The notes below the pieces were generated by a model that searched no databases, was not told the origin of the DNA, and was given only the letters and a program-made list of their open reading frames with translations. Below, piece by piece: positions 1 through 8,138 of a DNA stretch of 35,572 nt (the first letter of the stretch is position 1; each line of letters opens with the position of its first letter). The DNA lies in contig JAAVCJ010000025.1 of the NCBI GenBank assembly GCA_014802385.1, positions 190,853 to 226,424 on the forward strand, in the 5' to 3' direction. Made by a program: the position numbers and the translations under genes. Source of the DNA: Bacteroides sp. (GTDB taxonomy: Bacteria > Bacteroidota > Bacteroidia > Bacteroidales > Muribaculaceae).

Positions 1-249
1 TTTGCATTCAGGGGCTATCTGGGTTCACTTAGCGATAAAAACACCCCTTCGGTTGAAAACGGACTGTACGAATTTCCGGCATTGGCCTTGGCAACGCCGA
101 TGCATGGACGTCCTTACATGGAAGCCAGTGCCGGACTCGATAATGTTTTCAAATGCCTGCGCATAGACTATGTGTGGCGTCTCACTTATCGTAACACTCC
201 GGGCATAGACCGTTCGGGCCTGCGCATCGCCTTCCACGTCACATTCTGA
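1..249 (+). CDS. C-terminal end of an outer-membrane protein, probably DUF5686 family (partial)
   Basis: Frame 1 is open from the first base to a TGA at 247-249, giving 82 residues of a protein whose start lies outside the window. The visible part alternates polar and hydrophobic residues like beta-strands and ends in HVTF with a terminal Phe, as outer-membrane barrels do. The segment with YVWRLTYRN followed by GLRIAFHVTF resembles the C-terminus of Bacteroidetes DUF5686 or carboxypeptidase-regulatory-like barrel proteins. That family call is from memory of the pattern. Being the end of a beta-barrel outer-membrane protein is the safer statement. Its transcript would end before the promoter at 296-329. 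Confidence 0.6.
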   Translation, partial: FAFRGYLGSLSDKNTPSVENGLYEFPALALATPMHGRPYMEASAGLDNVFKCLRIDYVWRLTYRNTPGIDRSGLRIAFHVTF

Positions 250-295
250 AATCGCATTATATTAACACCACGATACAGTAAAAAGCGTTGCTATT

Positions 296-329
296 TTTGT
301 GTAGAATTCAAAAATAACGCTTATCTTTG
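296..329 (+). promoter_or_regulatory. Bacteroidota-type promoter for the structured RNA
   Basis: A -7 box TATCTTTG (322-329) fits TAnnTTTG exactly. A TTTG at 296-299 lies 22 nt upstream, slightly longer than the usual 19-21. Transcription would start near 335, where the closing helix of the downstream RNA begins. A second match to the -7 consensus, TATTTTTG at 292-299, overlaps the -33 element. Confidence 0.6.
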
Positions 330-330
330 C

Positions 331-682
331 ACCAACGGTCAGCCCGGAGGGGCCGGACCGGTTACATAACAATAAGCGTTTCAACGCGTTTTATCTTCTG
401 CCACTTCAAATTCTCGCAAAATTTAAAGACAGAGAAGAGAAACAGCAACGAAACAGCTATTGCGCTAATATGGATTGGCGTAAGGAAATGTCTATTTTCC
501 ACAGTCTCTTCATAACCGTGCAGGTGCCGGAGCTTGCTCCTCCACTTGTATAGTTGTGTAGTGGACTTAAATCCATATTCAAGCGTGGGCTGACCGTCGT
601 TGCTTATCCTCTGTCGATGGCAATGCGAGAAGCCTGAAGTGCGGGATAAGCATGGTGATGTAGGTCCTCGCTTTTTTTGTAT
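331..682 (+). ncRNA. Structured non-coding RNA, identity unassigned (6S/Bacteroidales-1-like architecture)
   Basis: There is no plausible gene between 250 and 788, but the stretch is highly structured. ACGGTCAGCCC (335-345) is perfectly complementary to 587-597, an 11-bp closing helix over 240 nt. Inside it AATATGGATT (467-476) pairs perfectly with 570-579, and 463-466 pairs with 582-585. Local hairpins include GGAG-CTTG-CTCC around 520-540 and 598-603 with 620-625. The 3' end is a GCGAG/CTCGC hairpin followed by seven T (about 625-682). A promoter sits just upstream, so this looks like an independent transcript. It lacks the RNase P and tmRNA signature sequences I know. A 6S-type RNA or the Bacteroidales-1 motif is my best guess, not a recognised match. 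Confidence 0.6.
625..682 (+). terminator. Terminator-like hairpin and T-tract at the end of the structured RNA
   Basis: GCGAG near 625-629 can pair with CTCGC just before a run of seven T (about 671-682). The arms are separated by roughly 40 nt that contain smaller pairings (GCCT/AGG, TGC/GCA). The large imperfect loop makes this less certain than the other terminators here. Its position at the end of the folded RNA supports the call. Confidence 0.45.
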
Positions 683-788
683 TGTAACAGTTCATTTTTT
701 TAGCTAAATATTTGCATGCGCCCCGGGACCTGTCGCAACTTAATCGTTAAAGGTTGTGCCCGACACGAACTCGCAGGGCAATTGTATT

Positions 789-1331
789 ATGAACATTAAC
801 CGATTGTTGACAGTCTTGTTCGTCGCAAGTCTGTGCATGGCTGGTAATGATGCCATCGCGCAGAAGAAGAAAGAGGTCAAAGCCTGGGAAGAATCGAGCG
901 CTCGAAAGATTGAGCCCGAGATTCGTATGTTTGTCACCCCTCAGATCTGCGACATGAAAATGTTAAGTTCTACACGAGAAGTATACGGCCCGTATGCTAT
1001 GGACGTGAGACTGTTCTATGCCAAGTCATTTAGTGAAATGACCAACTCCCAGCTTGAAAACATGCAGAAAAACGCTGCCTATCTCGCCACTAAAGAGTCT
1101 GATGCCGATGCTATTATAGAACCGGTTTATCACTCGTGGGTAAATGAAAACGACGATAAAACTGTATATATAGAGATTTCGGGATACCCTGTCAGCTATT
1201 ACAACTTTCGCCCGGCTACCAAGTCAGATATAGAAATGATTGGTGTAGTATATCCCACATCAGCCTCGTCAATAATGGTAAATACAGGCAATGCGCCCAA
1301 TACCAACCAACAGTCACAGCCGACTAAATAA
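789..1331 (+). CDS. Secreted protein of unknown function, Bacteroidales family
   Basis: 180 residues. I chose the ATG at 789 rather than the one at 756 because it places a classic signal peptide at the N-terminus: Asn-Arg, a hydrophobic core, then AIA before Gln as a signal peptidase I site. The mature protein is polar, with a segment ADAIIEPVYHSWV followed by ISGYPVSYYNFRPA. That pattern (Ala-Asp-Ala-Ile... then Gly-Tyr-Pro...Tyr-x-Asn-Phe-Arg) recurs in small secreted Bacteroidales proteins of unknown function. The C-terminus is a low-complexity Asn/Gln/Thr tail. It lies 34 nt upstream of an outer-membrane barrel gene and probably shares its transcript. A weak promoter-like AATATTTG sits near 710-717. 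A periplasmic or surface role is inferred from the signal peptide and neighbours only. Confidence 0.75.
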   Translation: MNINRLLTVLFVASLCMAGNDAIAQKKKEVKAWEESSARKIEPEIRMFVTPQICDMKMLSSTREVYGPYAMDVRLFYAKSFSEMTNSQLENMQKNAAYLATKESDADAIIEPVYHSWVNENDDKTVYIEISGYPVSYYNFRPATKSDIEMIGVVYPTSASSIMVNTGNAPNTNQQSQPTK

Positions 1332-1365
1332 CCCAATACACTTCACTTAAAGAAATATTATAACA

Positions 1366-2004
1366 ATGAAAAAACTTTTTGCAATCATTATAATAGCAGT
1401 ATCAGTACTCTCAGCATCAGCCCAGATGATGACTTCACGCACACTCATGAAACGTGAAAACCCGACGACGTGGTACGTGCGTCTCGGGTTGGGTATTAAT
1501 TCACTTAACGGTCCTTCGGGTGACGACAAAGATTATTATGATGTTTCTACTGGATCTAAGGCAGGCTTTGATATAGACTTTGGGTTCAACAAGCCTATGG
1601 GTAAATCGGGCACCTACTGGGGTATGGACCTTGGATTGCTTAACCGTGGAGGAACGGTCACATCAGATGATTCAGACACCTCGATCAACATCAACACATG
1701 GTCTATCAAATATTCACCGCTTATGTTCGGATACAAATATTCGGTTACCGATGACATTAAGATTGACGGTCATATAAGCGGCTATCTCCTCGCGGACGTT
1801 TCGCAGAAAGCCAAGTATGGCGACAGGGAATTAGATAATGATGCGTTTGACTCGTCATTCGATGCCGGCGTCCAGATAGGTATCGGTGTTTGGTATAAGA
1901 AATTCAACTTTGACCTGTCATATCAACGTGGTTTCATGCCATTAACCGGCAGCCCGAATTTGACGACCTCAACATTTTTGATACGAGTAGGCTACGCATT
2001 CTGA
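1366..2004 (+). CDS. Outer-membrane beta-barrel protein (PorT/OmpA-barrel-like)
   Basis: 212 residues. A clear signal peptide (MKKLFAIIIIAVSVLSASA before Gln) is followed by a region rich in alternating strands and aromatic residues (WYVRLGLGINSL, GFDIDFGFNKPMG, YWGMDLGLLN, FNFDLSYQRGF). It ends in IRVGYAF with a terminal Phe, the usual outer-membrane sorting end. Length and pattern fit the 8-strand outer-membrane beta-barrel family (OMP_b-brl) widespread in Bacteroidetes. The ligand or function cannot be read from the sequence. Its stop codon overlaps the next start by one base (TGATG at 2002-2006), so the two are translationally coupled. Confidence 0.75.
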   Translation: MKKLFAIIIIAVSVLSASAQMMTSRTLMKRENPTTWYVRLGLGINSLNGPSGDDKDYYDVSTGSKAGFDIDFGFNKPMGKSGTYWGMDLGLLNRGGTVTSDDSDTSININTWSIKYSPLMFGYKYSVTDDIKIDGHISGYLLADVSQKAKYGDRELDNDAFDSSFDAGVQIGIGVWYKKFNFDLSYQRGFMPLTGSPNLTTSTFLIRVGYAF

Positions 2005-2795
2005 TGAAGCAATTTCTAATTATCAGTGTGGCAATCATTGCCTCAGTAACCGACAGTTTGGCAATCAATTTATTCAAGAAAAACGATGCTGAATATTTCG
2101 ACTACACAGCGTGGGTGGATACGACAGAACTACCTTCCTCTGCCAATAATGGCAGGCCACTCTTTTATCCTGCCAGTGGAGCTGACGGTGCAATTATATG
2201 CGGACAAATTGATTTGCCGGGATTTAGTGCAGATAATATATTTCTTAGTGCATTGAATTACGCTACTGATAACCTCGATGCTACCGACAATCGTGAAATG
2301 ATTGGCGATATTGATGCGACTGAAAACAAATTCGTGTTACGTTTATATTCAAAACAAGGCTCAAATAACACTGAGACCACCTTTACACGTCTCATGCTCA
2401 TCAAGGCCGAAGATAACCGACTGTTGTTTACAGTCTATGAAATTGACGTCAGGTATCGCGAGAAAGGAATACTACCGCGCACATTAGCATTTGAAAAATT
2501 AAATCCTACAATCAATACGCGTCATCGCGAACTTGTCGAACTATTTGCACAAATCAATACCAATTATATTCATGACATGACCGATAATGTAAGTAAATGC
2601 GGCGTGCTTGAGGTTACGCATTGGAATGAAATTCGAGATAAAGTAGTTTCAGTAGGAATGAATGAGCTTGAAGTCAAACTGATTTTAGGCCGGCCCGTAA
2701 CAACTCGCGATGCGGGAGACCGAACGCGGTGGGTATATCCTAACAACTATGTCATAATCTTTCAAAACAATATCGTATCGCGAATTGTAGAATAG
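2004..2795 (+). CDS. Secreted protein with C-terminal BamE/SmpA-like domain
   Basis: 263 residues. The N-terminal 20 or so residues form a signal peptide (KQFLIISVAIIASV...LA). The central region (about 40-200) is unrecognised and mixed alpha/beta. The last 50 residues carry GMNELEVKLILGRPVTT, then RWVYPNNYVIIFQNN, matching the Gly-Met-x-x-x-Glu-Val...Leu-Gly-x-Pro...Trp-x-Tyr...Phe-x-Asn pattern of the small BamE/SmpA fold found in lipoproteins that assist outer-membrane assembly. There is no lipobox, so it should be soluble in the periplasm. The gene is coupled to the preceding barrel gene by a TGATG overlap and followed by a strong terminator. A role linked to that barrel is inference. Confidence 0.7.
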   Translation: MKQFLIISVAIIASVTDSLAINLFKKNDAEYFDYTAWVDTTELPSSANNGRPLFYPASGADGAIICGQIDLPGFSADNIFLSALNYATDNLDATDNREMIGDIDATENKFVLRLYSKQGSNNTETTFTRLMLIKAEDNRLLFTVYEIDVRYREKGILPRTLAFEKLNPTINTRHRELVELFAQINTNYIHDMTDNVSKCGVLEVTHWNEIRDKVVSVGMNELEVKLILGRPVTTRDAGDRTRWVYPNNYVIIFQNNIVSRIVE

Positions 2796-2819
2796 AATTT
2801 TTAAAGACATATCAGCAAT

Positions 2820-2862
2820 ACAGGGATACATGGGCTTAAAACTCATGTATCCCTGTTTGTGT
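2820..2862 (+). terminator. Strong intrinsic terminator after the envelope operon
   Basis: A perfect 13-bp inverted repeat (ACAGGGATACATG at 2820-2832 against 2844-2856) with an 11-nt loop is followed by TTTGTGTTT. It ends the three-gene envelope unit at 789-2795. Confidence 0.85.
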
Positions 2863-2900
2863 TTAGCAATAATGTTTTAACTAAAAATGTTAAATCATTC

Positions 2901-2931
2901 TTTGTTTAAATTTCAAATTATTGTAACTTTG
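2901..2931 (+). promoter_or_regulatory. Bacteroidota-type promoter of sppA-lpxK
   Basis: TTTG (2901-2904), a 19-nt spacer and TAACTTTG (2924-2931) match the -33/-7 consensus exactly. The predicted start near 2938 gives an 80-nt leader before the sppA ATG at 3018. Confidence 0.8.
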
Positions 2932-3017
2932 TGGAGATTGTATGCAATCGTTAGATGTTATACATTCGAAACATCAGTAAAACAATAAATTAAATCAAAT
3001 ATAACAGTACCTGCGTT

Positions 3018-4793
3018 ATGATGAAACGTTTCATATCAGCTTTGTTAGGTTCACTTGCCGCAATATGGATTTCGGTAATATTGCTTTTCTTCCTGCTGAT
3101 ACTGTTCATAGCCGCCATAATATCCAACTCATTCAACTCTCAGACAGTAGCTTTGTCATTCAAAGACAAAAGTATTCTTCATATTGAGTTGGCCGGCACA
3201 TTCGTTGAACGTCCGGCTGAACCCGATTTGATGTCTGAGATTTATGGTACCCAGGAGTCTACTATACCACTCAATGACTTGATTGCATCAATCTCAGCTG
3301 CGGTCGATGATGACAAAATCGAAGGCATTTTTCTTGATTGTAAGGGCAGTTCGGGTGGAATAGCTCAACGCACCGAGTTGATTGAGGCTCTTGAAGAATT
3401 CAAGGAGTCGGGGAAATGGATTGTTGCCTATGCCGATTCATACACACAGGCCGACTACTATATAGCATCAACTGCAACTGAGATTTATCTCAATCCCGTT
3501 GGTATGCTTGACATTCACGGCCTTTCGGCAACAACGATGTTCTATAAAGGCCTTCTTGACAAACTCGGCATTGAAATGCAGATTATCAAGGTAGGTACGT
3601 TCAAAAGTGCTGTCGAGCCATTTATACTGACTTCGGCATCAGAACCCAGCAAACTCCAGCAGCAGGTATTCCTCGACAACATCTGGAACGTGATCACCAA
3701 TCAGATTTCAGCTTCACGTGATATTCCGGTTGAAGAGATCAACACGTTAGCTGACAGCATGATGCTTACGTTCAAACCGAGTGACTATGTTGACTACAAT
3801 TTTATTGATGGTCTAAAATATCGCCGCGAGGTAATCGATATGCTCAAGTCCCAGACCGACATCGACAATGATAAGGACTTGCGTCTCATTAGCCCCGAAA
3901 ATTACGTTCTTGTCGCCGATGTACCCCATGCCAAGCGCAATGATAACCGCATAGCTGTCCTATATGCAGTCGGTGATATAGTTGACGAAGGTAACGGAGG
4001 TATTGTTGCAGCCAAATTAGTGCCTCAGATTCTGAAACTTAAGGAGAATAAAAAAATTGATGGTCTGATTCTCCGTGTCAACTCGGGTGGCGGCAGCGCT
4101 TTTGCCTCCGAGCAAATATGGGAAGCTCTCGAGCAGTTCAAATCGACAGGCCGTCCGTTCTATGTTTCGATGAGCGACTATGCTGCATCGGGCGGTTATT
4201 ATATTTCGTCAGGTGCTGACCGCATTTATGCCGACCCGACAACACTTACAGGCTCGATAGGCATTTTCGGTATGATACCCTGTGCCAAAGAGTTCATGAA
4301 CGATAAACTCGGAATTACCACCGACAATGTAAGCACCAATCTCAACGGTGACTTCCCCACACTGATGGAGCCAATGACTCCATTCCAACGCGAAGCTATG
4401 CAACGCGAAATCAATCGTGGCTACGAAACTTTTGTTGGCCGTTGTGCCAAAGGTCGTCACATGCCCGTTGACTCGATACTTGCCATTGCCGAGGGTCGTG
4501 TTTGGGACGGTCAGTCGGCGCTCCGCATCGGTTTGGTCGACCGTCTCGGCTCACTCAGCACGGTAATCGCCGACATGGCCAACGATCTTGATTTCGGCGA
4601 CAAATATTGTGTGATAGAATATCCTGATCCGACACCTACATTGTGGGAAGCCGTAACTGGTTCTGAAGTTTCCGTGAAAGAACGTATCATACGTCAGGAA
4701 CTCGGTGACTCATATCTCTTGTACAAACAAATTGACTACATTAGAAATGCTGCACATGTTCAGTGCCGTATGGAAGATATCATTGTAGAATAA
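3018..4793 (+). CDS. sppA: Signal peptide peptidase SppA, 67K (double-domain) type
   Basis: 591 residues, the usual length for the long SppA form with two tandem domains of the S49/ClpP-crotonase fold. An N-terminal membrane anchor spans about residues 8-36, and the catalytic body faces the periplasm. The general-base lysine is seen as K196 in GTFKSAVEPF in the N-terminal half. The nucleophile is S391 in YAASGGYY in the C-terminal half, preceded by the glycine-rich RVNSGGGSAFAS oxyanion region (about 353-364). This Lys/Ser dyad split across the halves is the known E. coli arrangement. SppA degrades cleaved signal peptides in the inner membrane. The first of two adjacent ATG codons is used here. 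lpxK follows after 17 nt, almost certainly in the same transcript. Confidence 0.93.
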   Translation: MMKRFISALLGSLAAIWISVILLFFLLILFIAAIISNSFNSQTVALSFKDKSILHIELAGTFVERPAEPDLMSEIYGTQESTIPLNDLIASISAAVDDDKIEGIFLDCKGSSGGIAQRTELIEALEEFKESGKWIVAYADSYTQADYYIASTATEIYLNPVGMLDIHGLSATTMFYKGLLDKLGIEMQIIKVGTFKSAVEPFILTSASEPSKLQQQVFLDNIWNVITNQISASRDIPVEEINTLADSMMLTFKPSDYVDYNFIDGLKYRREVIDMLKSQTDIDNDKDLRLISPENYVLVADVPHAKRNDNRIAVLYAVGDIVDEGNGGIVAAKLVPQILKLKENKKIDGLILRVNSGGGSAFASEQIWEALEQFKSTGRPFYVSMSDYAASGGYYISSGADRIYADPTTLTGSIGIFGMIPCAKEFMNDKLGITTDNVSTNLNGDFPTLMEPMTPFQREAMQREINRGYETFVGRCAKGRHMPVDSILAIAEGRVWDGQSALRIGLVDRLGSLSTVIADMANDLDFGDKYCVIEYPDPTPTLWEAVTGSEVSVKERIIRQELGDSYLLYKQIDYIRNAAHVQCRMEDIIVE

Positions 4794-4810
4794 AGCACCA
4801 TTAATATATA

Positions 4811-5908
4811 ATGCCTCGCAATAAATTCATAGAAAAAGCAATACTGTTACCCATGTCCAAGGTTTACGGCATGGTAACAGGGCTACGCAACTGCTTTTTC
4901 AACTGGGGCATATTCAAACAGCGTTCTTTTGATGTACCTGTAGTTGTTGTCGGCAACATAGCTGTTGGAGGCTCAGGTAAGACGCCACACGTAGAATATA
5001 TTATAGATGCCCTTAAAAACAGTTATAAAATAGGTGTGTTGAGCCGCGGCTACAAGCGCCATACCAAAGGCTTTATTCTTGCAAGCCAACGGTCGACACC
5101 GCTTGACATCGGCGATGAGCCCTACCAGATTTATCAGAAATACGGAAACCGCGTTACGGTAGCCGTGTGCGAGGATCGCTGCAAGGGTATTGACGAATTA
5201 TTGAAGTTAAATAACGGAATCAATCTTATACTTCTTGACGATGCGTTCCAGCACCGTTATGTCAAGCCGGCTGTTTCGATTGTACTCACTGAGTTTAACC
5301 GTCCCATCTTCTTTGACAAGATGCTCCCGCTTGGCCATCTGCGTGAGTCGGCACGAGCACGTTACCGCGCCGATATGATTATTGTGACTAAATGTCCTGA
5401 ATCGATTAAACCTGTTGAATATCGCATATTTAAAAATCACCTGTCGCTGTACCCCTACCAGAAACTTTTCTTCTCGCGGTTCAAGTACAGCACGCTCAAG
5501 CCGGTATTCCCCGACAATGCCCAGCAGGTGCCATACCTTGAATATCTTAGCGACCAGGATCGCATACTGGCGCTCTCAGGTATTGCCAACCCCAAGCCCT
5601 TCGTACGCCACATCAAGAGCTTCAAACCGCTTGTTAAGGTTCAGGTATTCCCTGATCACCACAATTTTTCACGCAAAGATCTCGACCTTATACAGCGCCG
5701 ATTTGACAGCATTAAGGCTCGTCACAAGTATATTATTACGACCGAAAAAGATGCCGTCCGGCTTGCAAACAACCCTTACTTCCCGCCGGCGTTACGTCCC
5801 TACATCTTCTATCTGCCAATAAAAGTAGAGTTTGACAACAACAGTGACGATACTTTTGTAGCCGATCTCAAGAAAATGATTAACCAAAATTCAAGAAGCG
5901 ACCGTTAA
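4811..5908 (+). CDS. lpxK: Tetraacyldisaccharide 4'-kinase (lipid A synthesis)
   Basis: 365 residues. The N-terminal hydrophobic region leads into a Walker A P-loop, VVVGNIAVGGSGKTP (about 45-59). It is followed by the LpxK landmarks SRGY (78-81), GDEP (101-104) and the acidic DDAFQHR motif (143-149). The enzyme phosphorylates the 4' position of the lipid A disaccharide at the cytoplasmic face of the inner membrane, so the organism makes lipid A. The gene follows sppA by 17 nt and shares its promoter. No terminator is visible between it and the nucleoside phosphorylase 109 nt downstream. Confidence 0.95.
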   Translation: MPRNKFIEKAILLPMSKVYGMVTGLRNCFFNWGIFKQRSFDVPVVVVGNIAVGGSGKTPHVEYIIDALKNSYKIGVLSRGYKRHTKGFILASQRSTPLDIGDEPYQIYQKYGNRVTVAVCEDRCKGIDELLKLNNGINLILLDDAFQHRYVKPAVSIVLTEFNRPIFFDKMLPLGHLRESARARYRADMIIVTKCPESIKPVEYRIFKNHLSLYPYQKLFFSRFKYSTLKPVFPDNAQQVPYLEYLSDQDRILALSGIANPKPFVRHIKSFKPLVKVQVFPDHHNFSRKDLDLIQRRFDSIKARHKYIITTEKDAVRLANNPYFPPALRPYIFYLPIKVEFDNNSDDTFVADLKKMINQNSRSDR

Positions 5909-6017
5909 CGTTCGCCGGGCTTGGTTTGGTTTGACTCAATTAAATCAACAATAATACATCTTCGGGTGTTAATTATAAGTCAAAACAATACTAACCTTAT
6001 ATTAAACGTAATCAGAT

Positions 6018-6830
6018 ATGTTAGAAAAGATTAATCAAACAGCCGACTTTATCAGGTCAAAGGTTAACGATATGCCTCGCATAGCCATTATCCTTGGCAC
6101 AGGACTTGGTGCACTTGTAGACCATATCGACGACAAACAGTATATTCCATATAGCGAGATACCCAACTTCCCCATTTCTACAGTCGAGGGCCACAGCGGC
6201 AACCTTATATTCGGTACACTCGGAGGCAAGCGCGTTATGGCCATGCAAGGTCGTTTCCACTACTACGAAGGCTATGACATGAAGCAGGTGACATTCCCTG
6301 TTCGCGTCATGAAAGCTCTCGGTGTAGAGACACTGTTCGTTTCAAATGCTGCCGGCGGTATGAACAAGGAGTTCGTTGTCGGTGATGTAATGGTTATCAC
6401 CGACCACATCAACCTTTTCCCCGAGAATCCGCTGCGTGGCAAGAACTATAACGAGCTCGGCCCGCGTTTCCCTGCTATGACCGAACCCTACAACAAAAAG
6501 TTCATCGCTATGGCCGATGAAATTGCTGCTGAGAAAAAAATCCGTCTTATGCACGGCGTATATGTAGGCACGCCCGGCCCGACATTCGAGACACCTGCCG
6601 AATATGAATACTTCCGTGTAATCGGAGGTGATGCAGTGGGCATGTCGACTGTTCCCGAAGTCATTGTTGCCAAACATGCCGACATGCAGGTGTTCGGTGT
6701 GTCGGTAATCACTGACCTTGGCGGTAAGGACATCACCGAGGTTCCCTCACATGAGGAAGTTCAGAAGGCAGCAATCGTGGCTCAGCCCAAGGTAGTCGAA
6801 ATCATCAAAGAACTCGTTGCCCGTATCTAA
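6018..6830 (+). CDS. Purine nucleoside phosphorylase, trimeric (PNP/MTAP) type
   Basis: 270 residues, typical of the trimeric PNP family. Visible motifs are GTGLG (27-31), GHSGNL (58-63), GRFHYYEGY (78-86), NAAGG (110-114), FETPAE with E193 (the purine-binding Glu201 of human PNP) and GMSTVPEVIVAKH (208-220). It cleaves purine nucleosides with phosphate in salvage. One oddity: the loop that in human PNP contains Asn243 (LITN) reads VITD here, with D233. Asp at this place is characteristic of enzymes that accept 6-aminopurines, so the substrate range should not be assumed to be only inosine/guanosine. The gap to lpxK is 109 nt with no convincing promoter. thiL follows after 41 nt. Confidence 0.9.
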   Translation: MLEKINQTADFIRSKVNDMPRIAIILGTGLGALVDHIDDKQYIPYSEIPNFPISTVEGHSGNLIFGTLGGKRVMAMQGRFHYYEGYDMKQVTFPVRVMKALGVETLFVSNAAGGMNKEFVVGDVMVITDHINLFPENPLRGKNYNELGPRFPAMTEPYNKKFIAMADEIAAEKKIRLMHGVYVGTPGPTFETPAEYEYFRVIGGDAVGMSTVPEVIVAKHADMQVFGVSVITDLGGKDITEVPSHEEVQKAAIVAQPKVVEIIKELVARI

Positions 6831-6871
6831 CACTACTGCCTCATAATATCAATTATCAGGCATCTATAATT

Positions 6872-7924
6872 ATGGAAACTAAAGCAACCGAAATATCTAC
6901 ACTTGGTGAGTTTGGCCTCATAGACCGACTCACCAAGGATATTAAACTCAATAACGAATCATCATTGCGTGGAGTAGGTGATGACTGTGCCGTCATGCAC
7001 TATCCCGACACTGAGGTTCTCGCCAGCACCGACTTGTTGCTCGAGGGAGTGCATTTTGATCTCACGTACATGCCGCTGAAACACCTCGGCTATAAGGCCG
7101 CCGTGGTAAATTTCTCCGACATCTATGCAATGAATGGCACCCCGCGCCAGATTACAGTCTCACTCGGCATTTCAAAACGCTTTACAGTTGAGCATATCGA
7201 CCAACTGTACAGCGGCATTAAACTCGCTTGTGAAATATATGGCGTTGATCTTGTAGGTGGTGATACCACTGCGTCTCGTCAAGGATTGGTAATAAGTATC
7301 ACCTGTATAGGCGACGCGCCTAAAGACAAAATCGTATATCGCGACGGCGCCAAGGATACAGACCTGATTTGCGTATCGGGTGACCTCGGAGCAGCATATA
7401 TGGGACTGCAGTTGCTCGAACGCGAGAAGGTCGCATCGGCCGGTAAGCCTGACTTCGTGCCCGAATTTGGTGGCAAGGAGTATATCATCGAGCGTCAGCT
7501 CAAACCCGAAGCTCGCAAGGACATCATAGCCGAGCTTGATAAGGCCGGTATCGTACCTACTGCAATGATGGACGTGTCTGACGGTTTGTCTTCAGAACTG
7601 CTGCACATCTGCCACCAAAGTCACACCGGCTGTCGTATATATGAAGATCGTATTCCTATAGACTACCAGACAGCAATAATGGCCGAGGAACTCAACATGA
7701 ATCTCGTGACTGCGGCTATGAACGGCGGTGAAGACTATGAGCTGCTTTTTACCGTACCTTTACATTTCCACGACAAGGTAAAAGATTTACCCGGCGTGAA
7801 GATTATTGGTCACATGACAAAAGAAGGCCTCGGGTGTGCAATGATTACACGCGATGGCGAGTCTGAAATACCTATCAAGGCTCAGGGTTGGAATCACATG
7901 GCCCCAACATCAACAACTGAGTGA
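6872..7924 (+). CDS. thiL: Thiamine-monophosphate kinase
   Basis: 350 residues. The N-terminal half has the AIR-synthase-like ATP/Mg motifs of ThiL: RGVGDDCAV (33-41), STDLLLEGVHF (52-62), NFSDIYAMNG (80-89) and a GGDTT segment near 130. Near the C-terminus is NGGEDYELLF. It phosphorylates thiamine monophosphate to thiamine pyrophosphate, the last step of the pathway whose other genes follow from 8272. It lies upstream of the TPP riboswitch and is separated from it by a terminator, so the riboswitch should not control it. It is likely read with the upstream phosphorylase. Confidence 0.95.
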   Translation: METKATEISTLGEFGLIDRLTKDIKLNNESSLRGVGDDCAVMHYPDTEVLASTDLLLEGVHFDLTYMPLKHLGYKAAVVNFSDIYAMNGTPRQITVSLGISKRFTVEHIDQLYSGIKLACEIYGVDLVGGDTTASRQGLVISITCIGDAPKDKIVYRDGAKDTDLICVSGDLGAAYMGLQLLEREKVASAGKPDFVPEFGGKEYIIERQLKPEARKDIIAELDKAGIVPTAMMDVSDGLSSELLHICHQSHTGCRIYEDRIPIDYQTAIMAEELNMNLVTAAMNGGEDYELLFTVPLHFHDKVKDLPGVKIIGHMTKEGLGCAMITRDGESEIPIKAQGWNHMAPTSTTE

Positions 7925-7954
7925 GAACTCAAATAGACACGCTCGAATACTAAT

Positions 7955-7981
7955 AGCCGAACAAATGTTCGGCTGTTTTTT
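7955..7981 (+). terminator. Intrinsic terminator after thiL
   Basis: AGCCGAAC (7955-7962) pairs perfectly with GTTCGGCT (7967-7974) around an AAAT loop, then G and six T. It separates thiL from the riboswitch-led operon. Confidence 0.88.
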
Positions 7982-7991
7982 ATTGTGTATG

Positions 7992-8022
7992 TTTGCTTAT
8001 TCAGCAATTTTAACTACCTTTG
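7992..8022 (+). promoter_or_regulatory. Bacteroidota-type promoter of the thiamine operon
   Basis: TTTG (7992-7995), a 19-nt spacer and TACCTTTG (8015-8022) match the consensus exactly. Transcription would start near 8029, about 20 nt before the TPP aptamer. Confidence 0.82.
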
Positions 8023-8047
8023 TTGCGTACATATACCAACAAGGCTT

Positions 8048-8138
8048 TTAGGGGTGCTTGATTTTGCATTATAAAATGCTGTATCAGGCTGAGATTAGAC
8101 CCATTGAACCTGGGCGGGTAATGCCGCCGAGGAATTGA
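8048..8138 (+). promoter_or_regulatory. TPP riboswitch aptamer (THI box)
   Basis: The conserved THI-box elements occur in order: AGGGGTGC (8050-8057), a variable stem (about 8066-8080), GGCTGAGA (8088-8095), GACCC...GAACCTG (8098-8112), then GCGGGTAATGCCGCCGAGGAA (about 8114-8134). This is the aptamer that binds thiamine pyrophosphate, so end-product feedback on the downstream thi genes is expected. The expression platform (8135-8271) contains several mutually exclusive pairings, described under findings. Confidence 0.93.

Noticed and set aside
327-515. Open frame of 62 codons inside the structured RNA
   Set aside because: It lies within paired RNA arms, has no initiation signal, and its translation resembles no protein pattern.
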